Position numbers and translations under genes: made by a program
The notes under the pieces: model-generated
What the model was told of the DNA's origin: nothing
Database searches by the model: none
Seen by the model: only the letters and a program-made list of their open reading frames with translations
Source of the DNA: Anaeramoeba flamelloides
Lineage: Eukaryota > Metamonada > Anaeramoebidae
Direction of reading: 5' to 3'
DNA: 64,000 nucleotides
NCBI GenBank assembly: GCA_027625915.1
Contig: JANTQA010000015.1
Location: 5,981,001 to 6,045,000, forward strand
Part shown: one piece after another, positions 10,346-22,100 of the stretch
How the letters are laid out: each line of letters begins with the position of its first letter
How positions within the stretch are numbered: the stretch's first letter is position 1

Positions 10346-11093
10346 AATTGCATTAAATTTTGATAATAATGGAGATGATTACAAAAAAAAGATAAACATA
10401 TCCTATTCAAAGTTATAATTATCACAGAATATCAAGAATCAATATTCAAAATGGATTTGATCATAGGTATACTATTGAATACTGTGTTTGAAGAAGACAG
10501 AAAAATAAACACAGGATTGATTTGAGATAAGCGTTTTAGGCTCTGGAGACATCACAGGTGAGACAAAACAATTAACTGGTCCAAATATCTTCAAACCGAC
10601 ATCACTGAGTAGAGATAAATTTCACCTTAAAGTATACCAATGAAAAATCTACCTGAGGCCAAAGAAGATTATAAATAATTATAGATTTAAATATTTCGAA
10701 CTTGTTTAAACATGACATTTTTCACTACACCCCCAAATTTCCAAAAAAAAGTCATAAATATTTGTTATTTTCCTTAAAACTTGAGAAAACTTGTTTAAAA
10801 ATTTTAAATTTCGAACACTTTTGGTTTTTCATGGTAGTTAATATTTAATTTCTGTTTAACAAAACAGTCAACCTATAAACAATGACATTTCTTATTATTG
10901 TTTAATTGATAAAATAAAGAGAAAATTGAATTTTTACTTTTTTTAAATTTAAATACAAAAAAAAATAGTAAATAATAAAATGTTACCTCAAGAAAACACA
11001 AAAGATTCTTTCTTCTGGCAACAGTAAATGTCTTTCGTTGAAAATAAATCTAACATGATGAAATAAACCTTTGAAAAAGTTATTTTTTTACAA
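10346..11093. other. intergenic, upstream of CH-PX gene
   Basis: A slightly more complex patch at 10430-10730 contains no open frame or RNA fold that I can support. The string CAAAATGGATTTGATCATAG followed by GTATACTATT (about 10447) resembles CAAAATTGATTTGGGCCCAG plus GTATACTATT at 18842, upstream of the next gene; see findings. Confidence 0.4.
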
Positions 11094-13883
11094 ATGTCTC
11101 GCCTTACAGGAAAAGCAGCTTTAATAAAATGGTGCCAAATTCACACTGAAGGCTATAAAGGTGTTGACATTAAAAACTTTACAACAAGCTGGGTTGACGG
11201 GCTTGCCTTTTGTGCATTAATACATCGATGGAGGCCAGACTTGATCAATTATGATTCACTAAAAGCTTCTGAAAAAGAAAAGAATTTGGATTTAGCCTTT
11301 AATACTGCGGAAGACAAAATCGGTATTATTGTTTATTTGGATAGTGAAGATCTCATTAAATTTAAGCCAGACGACAAATGTATTCTTTTACAAGTCTCAG
11401 AATTTTATAAAACCTTTTCAAAATTACAGCCTGTTACAAGGAAGTCGACCTTCTCTTCACCAAAAAAGCCAATAAAAAAACAAGAAAAAAAAGAATTTAA
11501 AATCTTTAACAAAAAGAAGACAAGCGAGCCAAAAAAATCATACCAACCAAAGGAAACCAAAACACAACCCAAATTTCAAAGATCAACGAATTATAACAAC
11601 CCAAAAGAAAAAAAAACCACAACCAGCAATACCATGGGTAACCCCTTTGAATCAAACAACACAAGCCAAACAGTGAACAATAAACAAAAAATAACATATT
11701 TGTCCTCAACAAAGACTCAACCAAAACCACAAACCACCACGACCAACACCACACCAAAAAAAATTTTTCTCACTCCTCAAAACACTTCTAATAAAACAAC
11801 TCAAATAGATTCTCAACCAAAAACCAAAGACTTAAATAAACCACCTCTCAAAAATAAATCACAAGAAACAACCAAAGCCAATATAAAAAAGCAAGAAAAA
11901 AAAAGAATTCAAAAACCAAAAAAGTCTGCCTCGAAAAATGAAACACAAGAGGAAATGCAAGACGTTCAAAAACGAGTTAATAAATTAGTTACTGACGAAC
12001 AAAGAAAAAAAAGAGAAGATAAAAAAATTAAGAGAAGAACTTTACTTTTAAATCGTTTAAAAGTGGAAAAATTGATATTCCAAAACGACAATGAAAATGA
12101 AAAAGAAAAAATCGAGCAAGATCTTGAAAAAAAAATTGAGAAATCAAAAAGAAAAAAGAACAAATCCAAAAAGAGATCAAAGAAAAAGTCGAAAAAGAGT
12201 AAAAGGAAAAGAAACAACAAAGAGAAAAATAAAGAGAATGAGAAAGAGAAAGAGAAAGAGAAGGAGAAAGAAAAAGAAGAACAAAAAAAAAGAGAAAAAG
12301 AGATCAAAGAACAAGAGAAAAAAGAAAAAGAAAGAAAGGAAAAAGAGAAAAAAAAGAAAAAAGAAAAAGATCGAAAGGAAAAAGAAAAAAAAGAGATTGA
12401 AAAAAAAGAAAAAGAAAAAGAAATAGAAAAAGAAAAAGAAATAGAAAAGGAAAAAGAAAAAGAAAAAGAAACAGAAACAGATCAAACTATTAAAAAGAAA
12501 AAGAAAAAGAAAAAGAAAAAGAAAAAGAAAAAGAAAAAGAAAAAGAAAAAAGAAAAAGAACCAAAAGAAAAGGAAACAAACGATTTACCAACTTCTATGG
12601 ACTTTGATAATCAAACTAATGATATCTTTCTTGAAGAACAAAAAAGACAAAAGACTTTGGAACAGCAAAGAAAACTGTTAACACAAAAAGAAAGGCAAAA
12701 CATGAATGAATATCAGAAAAAGTTTGCCGAAAAGTTTCGAGATGAAACGGAAACAAATACCGGCTCTCCTTATCATTCTATTCACATCGGAAAGCCATTA
12801 AAGATCAAAAAAGTGCGTAAGAGCATTATTCAATACCCTGTAAGGTTTTTGAGAAGAGGCAGTGAAAATTGGGTAACGATTCAAAGAACACTGGAAGACT
12901 TTTATTGGTTGAAAAATATGCTTCAAAAAGCAGCCCCGCAATTTACCTGTCCAGGGTTGCCCGATAAAGCGATCATTAAGAAAAATGCAATGATCTTTTC
13001 TGATTCGATTCAAAGGTTTTTAATTCAAATCAATAACCATTCCGTGCTGAGCATTTCAAAGCCAACCGAAATGTTTTATGAAAGTAAGAATTCGAAGCAA
13101 TTGCAATCCAATAAAAAAAGTAGCAAATTTACAGCCTTGGATGAAACGATCAATGAAAAAATTGAAGAGTTTTTACAAAATAATCAACAAAATGATAACC
13201 CAGAATATATTTCAAAAAGACAACATCAAAATTCAGAATTTGTGAATAAAAACAAAAGCTTGAACAAAAGTATTTTCCAAAAGTTAACTCAAATAGAAAC
13301 ACAAAGTTCGGTAATCTTTTCCGAATTATCTGAAAATTTAGGAGATCTGGTGATGAAATACCATAATAACCCAAGAAATATGCAAACCTTTTGGAAGTCA
13401 TATAGCCAATCACTGCTTGATTTTTCCACGATATACGAAAAATCAAGTAACACGATCGAGATGGATTTTTCAGTTGTTCTCTCCGAATGGACAAGTTTGG
13501 CAAAAGAAAATCCTGTTTTTTCCTATTATAAAAAAGTCATCTCCAAGTATAATAAAGATAAAAAAAATTTCGAAAATAAAAAAAATAAAGTCGATAAGGC
13601 AACAGGCCTAAAAGTGAAAAACGCTAAAAAGGAACTATCATTAGCGAAGGAACAGCTGCAAAATAGCGAAAAGGAAGTCGTCAACGCTTCAACAATCATC
13701 ACAACAGAATTGCTAAAACAACAAAAAGTTTGGGAAAACGGATACCATGCTTTAGTAATGCATTTCATGATAGAACAATTCACTTTACATGATAAATTGT
13801 TCCTTAAATGGGATAATCTTATTTCAACGCTTGAATATGAAAAGGATTTGCAAGAAAAAAAAAAAAAAAAAAATTATTATTAG
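11094..13883 (+). CDS. CH-domain and PX-domain protein with C-terminal coiled-coil/BAR-like region
   Basis: 929 residues as read from ATG. Residues about 3-112 form a calponin-homology domain (ALIKWCQIHTEGYKGVDIKN, then DGLAFCALIHRWRPDLI), an actin- or microtubule-associated module. Residues about 113-560 are low complexity, with a Lys/Glu-rich region and a long Lys run near 470-490. Residues about 569-665 form a PX domain: YPVRFLRRGSENWVTIQR, TLEDFYWL, and the C-terminal SIQRFLIQI, so phosphoinositide binding is likely. Residues about 680-925 are helical and resemble the Vps5/SNX BAR-like dimerisation region. The combination suggests a sorting-nexin-like membrane protein tethered to the cytoskeleton (inference). 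The stop lies just after a run of 19 A (13855-13873); the next frame continues openly to 14071 with Gln/Lys and Ser/Asp-rich residues, so the true C-terminus is probably about 62 residues longer. Confidence 0.85.
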   Translation: MSRLTGKAALIKWCQIHTEGYKGVDIKNFTTSWVDGLAFCALIHRWRPDLINYDSLKASEKEKNLDLAFNTAEDKIGIIVYLDSEDLIKFKPDDKCILLQVSEFYKTFSKLQPVTRKSTFSSPKKPIKKQEKKEFKIFNKKKTSEPKKSYQPKETKTQPKFQRSTNYNNPKEKKTTTSNTMGNPFESNNTSQTVNNKQKITYLSSTKTQPKPQTTTTNTTPKKIFLTPQNTSNKTTQIDSQPKTKDLNKPPLKNKSQETTKANIKKQEKKRIQKPKKSASKNETQEEMQDVQKRVNKLVTDEQRKKREDKKIKRRTLLLNRLKVEKLIFQNDNENEKEKIEQDLEKKIEKSKRKKNKSKKRSKKKSKKSKRKRNNKEKNKENEKEKEKEKEKEKEEQKKREKEIKEQEKKEKERKEKEKKKKKEKDRKEKEKKEIEKKEKEKEIEKEKEIEKEKEKEKETETDQTIKKKKKKKKKKKKKKKKKKKKEKEPKEKETNDLPTSMDFDNQTNDIFLEEQKRQKTLEQQRKLLTQKERQNMNEYQKKFAEKFRDETETNTGSPYHSIHIGKPLKIKKVRKSIIQYPVRFLRRGSENWVTIQRTLEDFYWLKNMLQKAAPQFTCPGLPDKAIIKKNAMIFSDSIQRFLIQINNHSVLSISKPTEMFYESKNSKQLQSNKKSSKFTALDETINEKIEEFLQNNQQNDNPEYISKRQHQNSEFVNKNKSLNKSIFQKLTQIETQSSVIFSELSENLGDLVMKYHNNPRNMQTFWKSYSQSLLDFSTIYEKSSNTIEMDFSVVLSEWTSLAKENPVFSYYKKVISKYNKDKKNFENKKNKVDKATGLKVKNAKKELSLAKEQLQNSEKEVVNASTIITTELLKQQKVWENGYHALVMHFMIEQFTLHDKLFLKWDNLISTLEYEKDLQEKKKKKNYY

Positions 13884-14071
13884 ATCAACAAATTGAAAAA
13901 TTAAGACAAAAACAACAACAAAAACAACAACAAAAACAACAACAAAAACAAAAACAGAGTGTAATTAAAAAGAAGCAAAAAACTAAAAAAAATAAAACAG
14001 TTTCTTCATCAGAATCAAATTCAGATTCAGAATCTAATTCAAACTCGGATTCGAATTTTAATTCGGATTAA
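13874..14071 (+). CDS. probable C-terminal continuation of the CH-PX protein in another frame
   Basis: After the A-run, this frame reads LLLDQQIEKLRQKQQQKQQQ and then an Asn/Ser/Asp-rich tail ending NSDSNFNSD before TAA at 14069-14071. Codon use and the coiled-coil character match the upstream protein. One A more, or two fewer, in the 19-A run would join it to the gene. A sequencing length error in the homopolymer is the simplest reading; real polymorphism is possible. Confidence 0.6.
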   Translation, partial: LLLDQQIEKLRQKQQQKQQQKQQQKQKQSVIKKKQKTKKNKTVSSSESNSDSESNSNSDSNFNSD

Positions 14072-14659
14072 AATTAAAATTTATCAATCTAGAATTATTC
14101 TTCTCTTTGTTTTTAACTAACATTTTTTTTGTTTTTTTATTTCTATTCATTGATATTAATTAATTTTTATTTAATAAAATTTTTCATATGAATTATTTCA
14201 TTTACTTTTAGAATTTTAATGTTCTTTTTTAAATTTGATTTTTATTAATCTTTGACGATTTGAAAATAATAATGATTTATTTGAGAACCCAATTCATCGT
14301 ATATTTTTCGTCTTTATTTTTGTTTTTGTTTCTAAATGGGCAAATTTATTTATTTATTTTTCAATTAAACTAAACTCAAAACAATTATTTACACTTATAT
14401 ATTTTGGTTTAAAATGTTTTACGGGTTGACGTCCTGTTAAAAAGAAGATACCAATTATTATTAAATGTACTTTTGCTTCGAAATTTTTTTTTTTTTGGTT
14501 TTTTTTTTTTTTATTTGTTGTTTTTTAAATTTTGATTTTTTTTTATTTTTTATCCAATTCTTTTCAATTTTTTTGTTTCTTTTTCTTTTTTTTTTTTTTT
14601 TTTTTTTTTGATATTTTTCTAAGAATCTTTGTTTTAGTATTCAAAATTTAGGTATGAAA
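14072..14659. other. intergenic, T-rich
   Basis: 3' flank of the CH-PX gene, with several long T runs (for example 14588-14609). No gene or repeat recognised. Confidence 0.4.
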
Positions 14660-15205
14660 TCAACTATATTCCAAAATTTTGGACACAGTTTTGTCAGTTG
14701 AAAGAATAACAATATCACAGTTTAAATTCAGTTTGGGAATAATTTTGATTTAACAAACTTTTTCCATTTTTTGTCTTTTTGGTTTTGTTTTCATTTTCTT
14801 TATTCCAGTTACGAAATCTGTTTCGTTAGGTCTGGATTTTTTTCCCATGGTTGATAGAAGGTTATTGTTGAGTTTTTTTAATTGAAAAATAACATAGAAT
14901 TGGTCAATGGTATACTATCATTTGATCGATCAACAATTGTTGGTGAAATTTCAGCAAATTTACCAATACAAATTTTTTTGTTCCACTGGTTTCATTATTT
15001 TTGACACAGTTCTTTTTTTATTTTTCGTTTGATATTATTTTCTTTATTAGTATGAAAATGATTACTTATAAAAACATTAATTATGGGTAACTTAAATTTG
15101 GTTTGATATCACGTTTGGAAAAATATAAATAAATTGAGGTTTTTTTAAAAATATTTCTGATTTTGGGTGTGTATAAATTTTACGGAATGGGGTTTATTTA
15201 TGGGA
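14660..15205 (+). repeat. repeat D, copy 3, strongly diverged
   Basis: Aligns by eye to D over its whole length: TTCCAAAATTTTGGACACAG at the left, TTACGAAATCTGTTTCGTTAG in the middle, CATTTGATCGATCAACAATT, then GGGTGTGTATAAATTTTACG at the right. Much more diverged than the copies at 3.7 and 54.7 kb, so an older insertion. Confidence 0.5.
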
Positions 15206-18200
15206 CTTTAGTAGTGAATAGTAATGAGTTTTATTTGCAATCCTGTTTTTTTTCCCACCTTTTATCAATCAATAATCAATGATAAATCAAATTGAAAATA
15301 ACCAAAATTTAAAAATTAAAGATTTAAAATCTTTTTTTTTTGTTTTAGATTACTCAATTTTTGCTTTTTCACAAAAAAGAAAATTTGTAAATTACCCATT
15401 AATAATCGTGGAATACAAGACTTCACACTAAAATTCCCTGAAAATGAATTCAAATAAAATGCTTTCATGGGTATAATTAACACTTCATAATTAATAATAA
15501 TTAATAAAGAAGTAAAAATAGAAAAATAAAAAAATTGAAATGTTTAATCTTAACCAAAATTAACTATGTTTACTATTTATTGGATACGTTAAAAGTTGTG
15601 TTTTTTATCAAAAAAAGTTTAAAACTAAACCATTATTCTGTCAAAGGAGCTCATTTGTGTTTTTTTTTAATTACAGGTTATCAAAAGGTTTTTACCCAAA
15701 ATTCTAAGAAAAAAAAATATTTTAGAAATTTCAAAATTGAAATCATTTTTTGACTTTTTTTACTTTTTTTATAATTTTCAGCAATTATTTTTGAAAACAG
15801 AATTCATTTATAATTTTTTTTATTACAAGATCAGTCACAACTTGGTAAAAATATGTTATTATAATGTTAATGAAACAGTGAAAATGATTGTAGAGAAATT
15901 ATATAGATTTCTATTAAAATTTTATTTGAGATTTCAATTGAAGATCAAAAATTATTATTCCTATTTTTGTCAATACTAAACCAGAGAATTTTAGTTTTTC
16001 ACTTTTTCAGAAAATCTATTGATATATTTGATATATTACATAAGAATATCAACTACTCTTTGATACATATTATTCAACTTATTTCTTCTTTTATCTTCAA
16101 ACGTCAATTGTATATAATAATTAATATTCGAAAAAAAATTTAGTGAAATTTGACTAAAATAATGTTTAGATCAAAGAATTAAAGTAAAGTTTTTTTTTTT
16201 TGAAATTAAGATTTCCAAAAAAGAAAGAACTCCATATTATTTTTAGAAGAAGGTTTTTTCCAAGTGTTTAGTGAATTATCCTAATAACATATTCCTAATT
16301 ACCTGCTTAAAAAAATACTAATCTATTTTATAGAAAAAAAAACAATTGATATTCGTTTAAGTATGTGAAAAATTTTTGTTCTTGTTTTATATTTTTTTTT
16401 TGAACTTATGGTGTTTTTATTATAAAAATGTTTTTTTTTGTTAATTTGAATATAAATAATTATTTTAGAACCAACACCATGTCAATTTCATTGTTTTTTG
16501 AATGATAAGTTTTTTAATATTTTTTTTTTATAAAATAATAAAATAAATATCCAAATCTGATTCTATTAAGTCATTTTGCAAACTTATAAGATTTTTTTTA
16601 TTTTTTATTATTATTATTTTGTATTTTTTATTAAATAAGTTGGTAAAATATTTTTTGTGATCAATTTTTTTAAAAGTAGTATTATATTTAGATGATTTTT
16701 TTTTTATTCTGATAAGAAAAAAATGAAAATAATCATTTTTTTGGATTTTTTTGATGTAAAAAAGTGTGGTAACATATGAACAACTCTTTGGTCAAAATAT
16801 TTAATTTCTTTGAAATTGTTTTCTACCTTTTTTTCATAACGATAAAAATAAAAAGTAGGAAAAAATTTGTTTGAAATAAAAAAGTAATTTGGATCTACTA
16901 AAATGTGAAATTTGATTTGAAAAAATTTTTGGGTATATTAAAAAAAAAAAATTTCCTTTTAATTAAATTTACAAACAAAAATAAATAATAAAGAAAAAAA
17001 TATTGAAAAAAGGTATTTTTGTAATAACTTGAAGAGTCAGAGTTAAAATTAACAATAGCTTAAGAAATAATAAAAAATCAAATAATTCATTTTTTAGGAA
17101 AATTAATTGTTGATTAATATCTGTCGTTATTTGGATGAATTTGAGAAAATATTTAATATTTTTTTTTGATTTTTTACCAATTGAAAATGAATTTGGTATC
17201 TTATTTTTCCTTCCCCTTTTATAAAAAGTTTTATCTTGTATAAATTATAAATATCAGTAAATTCTTTTGTTTTCTAGGTAAGAATTAATTTAAGAATAAT
17301 TGGAGTTTGAACCCTATATTTAAAAGAAAAACTAAATGAATTTTTCATATTACTTGCAATAAGCACTTCTATTCATTTCTTTGAAAATTATAATTATAAA
17401 TTGACAATTAAGAATAGAATATTTTTAAAAATTAATTAAATTCTTTTTATTTTTAATTTACTTTAAAATATTAAACTGTATTTTCCAAAAGTGTTTTTAT
17501 TTCAACTTTTTACAACCTAATTGATTGATAAATTTTCCTTTATAATAGATTTTCCTTTTTTTACCTATACTGTTATAAACTTGTAATTATTTTTAAATGA
17601 TTACAATGATCAATCGATCTTGTAAAAACAATATAAAGTCTGTGTTTCAAATTCAACCCATGTTTTTTTTTTCTTAATATTAAAATGTAACAACATTGTG
17701 ACTTAACAAGAGTATATCTAAGTTGAACACAATTTTGAAATGAAACCCACTGGTGTTTTAATGTAAATTTTTAAATTATAGAATAAAATTTGTTGAAAAT
17801 TTTGGGTTTATTTTAAAAATCTGGAAATTGAGTTTTTCTTAAAAGTTGAAGGAAAATTGTGTTGCTTTTATTTTTTAATTTAAAGTAAATTATGAGATCT
17901 TGGAATCTATTGCGGAAATTCTTTTTTACTGGTATTGAATTATAAACGGAAAATTTTTCACTTCATTTTCAATTTTTTCTTTTCAAATAGAAATACACAA
18001 ATCCCAACGTACCACCTATTTCTGAGGGGACTTGATTTGTAAAAGTTCAATATGGAAAAGGAAGTGATAATTTTTTCACTTTTAGAATTCAAATAACAAT
18101 AGATAAAAAAATAATGTATTTAGGTTTTGAAAACTTAGCCCAACTTTCATAAAGAAAACCATATAAGAATTTACCTCAAAATTCACAGTTAAACTTCAAA

Positions 18201-19107
18201 ATGACAAATAAAAAACGAGTGTTCTTTGAATGATTCTACCATTCCAATTCTAACTATTTCACCAAAATTAAATTTCAAAAAGAAAACTGTTAAAAAATAA
18301 AAAAAAATTAATCCAAAAAAAGTTTTTTTGACAAAAGTTTTTTCGGATAAGAAATATAAGTATATTTTTCTTGATCAATTATTGTAGAGTTATCCTAAAG
18401 TAAGGAATAAAAATACTCACAACATTGGATCTCAAATTGTTGATTTCACTTCATGAAGCAGTTTAGTTAACATTAAAGCAAACTTCACATTTCACTTTTT
18501 GTAATCAACTACTGTAGTCAAAATAAAGCGTGCAAAAAAATTTAATGTGTGTTTCCAAATAAAAAGCGTGTTTTTTTGTTAAAGAAGAACTAAACATTAA
18601 CCAATCAAAGAAACCAATAATAAACCCTAAAAAAATATGGTATTGGTTTCTTAAAGTTCTATTATTTAAAAAGAAATTCTAAAAATGAAGGATCAAATTG
18701 GAAAATTTATCTCAAAAAATAGAGTAAATTTCTAATCATAAAAAAAACAAAAAATTTCAAAAAAATTGAGAATATTATGGAAAATTTTTAACTATTTGCA
18801 TGAATAATTTAAATATTACTGAAAATAACCAGACCTTTACTTTCAAAATTGATTTGGGCCCAGGTATACTATTTGGTCGTAGATTAGATGGTGCATTGGT
18901 ACAAGAATAAAAAAAATCACGGATAATATTTTGCAACACGGATTATAGTCGTTGTGCACGCATAATTTTGATCAATGTAGATTCATTTTTTAATGTTTTT
19001 GAAAAAGCTGTGTGTAACAATCTGTTTCTTTTTCACACAATTAACTTTTTGCGTTTGACTAACCTCGAAAAGGGGAGTAATAATTTTGTAACTCTCTCTC
19101 AACAAAA
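15206..19107. other. long A/T-rich intergenic region
   Basis: Nearly 4 kb of A/T-rich sequence with many homopolymers. Short open frames near 15.5-16.0 and 18.97 kb have no protein-like composition and I do not call them. Part of 18590-18890 shares strings with 48000-49080 (for example AAATTTCAAAAAAATT and the TGGTTTCTT.AAGTTCT string), suggesting an old repeat. The last ~100 bases hold the presumed promoter and 5' UTR of the next gene. Confidence 0.4.
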
Positions 19108-22100
19108 ATGTCAACCCAGTTTTATGTTATTGCGCATTTTGGAAAAACACAAACCAAGGTTTTAATTGAAAATGAAGAAGAAGAGATCCAACATTTAATA
19201 TTCACAATTCAATCACTTAATACCAGAACCCAAAAGAAAGTAACCTCACTTCAGGACAAATTTGGCAAAACTTTCAAAAATTCAGACAAAATTACTTCTG
19301 TTATACGATCAGGAGAAAGTGTCTATTGTCTTTCTTCTGGCATATTAGTAACACTTTCAGAAAATGAAAGGGAAGAAATCAGCTTTGGAGAAGAAGCACT
19401 TAGCTTTGAGATCAGTTCAGATAGTACTGAGCAAACCAATGAAAAATTTGATTTAATAAGTGAATTATTATCAGACAACGAAGGTAAGAAGGAAAAGCAA
19501 AAAAAAAAAGAAGGGTTAATGAGCGAACATGGATCAGACTACAATTTAAGCAAGCCAATAAGTGGGACTGAAGTAATTCAAGAAAACGAAAGTTCCGATC
19601 TTGATGAATTACCTGAAATTCCACCTCGATTAGACAATTTAGAAAAGCAAAGTAAAAAGAAAAAAGCAAGAGAAAAGAAAAAAGAAAAAGGAAGAGAAAA
19701 GAAAAAAGAAAAAGAAAAAGAAAAAGAAAAAGAAAAAGAAAAAGAACAAGAACAAGAAAAAGAAAGCAATTTTCAAAGTCTTGGACAAAGTACTGATTCC
19801 GAACTTGATTTAGAAAGTGGAGATTTTAATGAAGAAACAAACCAAATAGAACAGCAACAAAGACTAAAAAAAAAAAAATTAATAACAAATAAAAAAGAGA
19901 ATTCAAATTTCACATCATTGTGCTATTCTTTTTCTTCTGATTTAGTAAGTGTAAAAACGGATTCTGAGGAAGTTATGACGAGTGATAAAATTGAAGAAAA
20001 AGAAGAAGACGAATTTTTAGATTCTTTGTTGGAAGGTAACAGCGAAGAAAGTGAAGGGAATTTCCAAAAAAGTTACCCAATAAACAATAATCAAAAAGAA
20101 GAAGAGGATTTTCTAAATGATTTATTAAATGAAAATCGTGAGGAAAGTGGGCCGATATTTACAGGAAAAGCAAAAAGTGATAAAAGTGAAGAAAAAGAAG
20201 AAGAGGATTTTTTAGATTCATTGTTGGAAGGTAACAGTGAAGAAAGTGAAGGGAATATCCAAAAAAGTTACCCAATAAACAATAATCAAAAAGAAGAAGA
20301 TGATTTTCTAAATGATTTATTAAATGAAAATCGTGAGGAAAGTGGGCCGATATTTACAGGAAAAGCAAAAAGTGATAAAAGTGAAGAAAAAGAAGAAGAG
20401 GATTTTCTAAATGATTTATTAAATGAGAATAGCGATGAAAATGAAGAAAATATAGCAAAAAGTTCAGAAATTGACACGAGTATAATTAATAATATCAAAA
20501 ATATTGAAGATGAAATTTTAAATGGAATTCTAAACGAAGAAAGTGAAGAGTATAACACCTTGAAGAAAGTGGGAAAAAGAAAAAAGAAACATAAAAAAAC
20601 AAAACCGAATCTGAACCCAAAAAACGAAAATAAATCTAAATTAAAAAGAATTAAGAAAGTTGGTAAAAAAGCAATTGGCTTACATAATAGTAATCAACAA
20701 ATTGGTTATCATGATAGCAATAAACAAGAACTAAATAAACGAGAATTTCGAATTTCAATTGCTACTAAAGATCATAAATGGAAAACTAATTCAAAAATTA
20801 TAATTAACCAAAAGTCAATTAATTTAATAATTCATAATGAAAAAAAAAACTCTTATATGTTACGCGAGGTTAATTTAATAAGTAACAAAAGCAGAAAACG
20901 TATCATTAAAATGAAATTTTCAAATAAATCGGCTTTTATCAAATTTTCTAATTCTGAGCATTGTAACAAATTCCAAGAAATGTTCAATAAAAACAAACAA
21001 TTAAACTTTAACAAAAATATGTCAAGATCAAAGTCATCGCCTTCAAAATCAAAACAAGATTGGTCAAATATTAATAAATCGGCAATTAATATATTTAATA
21101 TCCAATTGGTTGGTTCAAAAGGAAATTTTATTAAAAAATCAAAAATCAAAACAGACAATACCAAAATCCAAATCTTGGATAAAAACAGAAAGAAATTAAA
21201 GGCAAATTTAAATCAAGTTTTATTTTACCCAAAAGAAAAGCCAATGATTTTAATGATCAAAAAAAATAAAATAAGAATTGCCTTTCAAAAAAATAATGAA
21301 TTAAAAAAATTTATGAAAATATGGAAAATATCTTTTTTTACAAAGCAACCGAGTGATTTGCCACCCCTGAAGACAAGCCCCCGTTCATATACATCGCACA
21401 AAATCGAGGAATATTTACCTTCTCCAGATTCAAAAGTTGAAAATGGAAATATTTCCACACGTTCAAAATCTGCTCGGGATTTGAACCTTCCAAAAAAAAC
21501 ACAACGAAAAAGACGCTTAAAACGGATGAAAAATAAAAATAATGTAAAACAATCTTTAACAGAAAGTAATCACCACAAGAATATAAATAGAAGTGGCGGC
21601 GGTAGAAATAGTCATCACAATAATCCAAAAAGAAAAACGAGAGCAAATTTAAGGTTAAAATTTAAGGTTTCAATAATGCCAAAGGAAACTAAAATATTAG
21701 AAGAGGGGGGGATACAAATCATGAACAATAAAATCAGAATAACATTTTTAAATAACAAAACAATAAAATCGGAATTATCAAAAATTAAACATTTGAAGCA
21801 TAAAAAGCAATTAGACTCTTCTCGAATCACAATTAATTCAAATGAAATATATGTGATATTTGAATCCAGCCAAGATCGTAAAAAATTTTCAAAGTTATAT
21901 CAAGATGAGGTTTTAGACGCGAATAATAAAAATGAATTAAAGTCGAAAGATAAACATAAAGAAGAGACCCAAAGCGCCTGTGAAAAAAAAATGAATTATA
22001 TAAAGCTGAATAAATATGATTCTTCCCAATCGAATAATCCAGAGAAATTTAATGAAAAAAGAAAATTAAAAATTCAGGTCTCATTAGTAGATAAATATCG

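Noticed and set aside
11966-12485. Long open frames on both strands over the Lys/Glu tract of the CH-PX gene
   Set aside because: They are shadows of GAAAAA-type repeats: poly-Phe/Ser/Leu on the minus strand and poly-Lys/Arg in the other plus frame.
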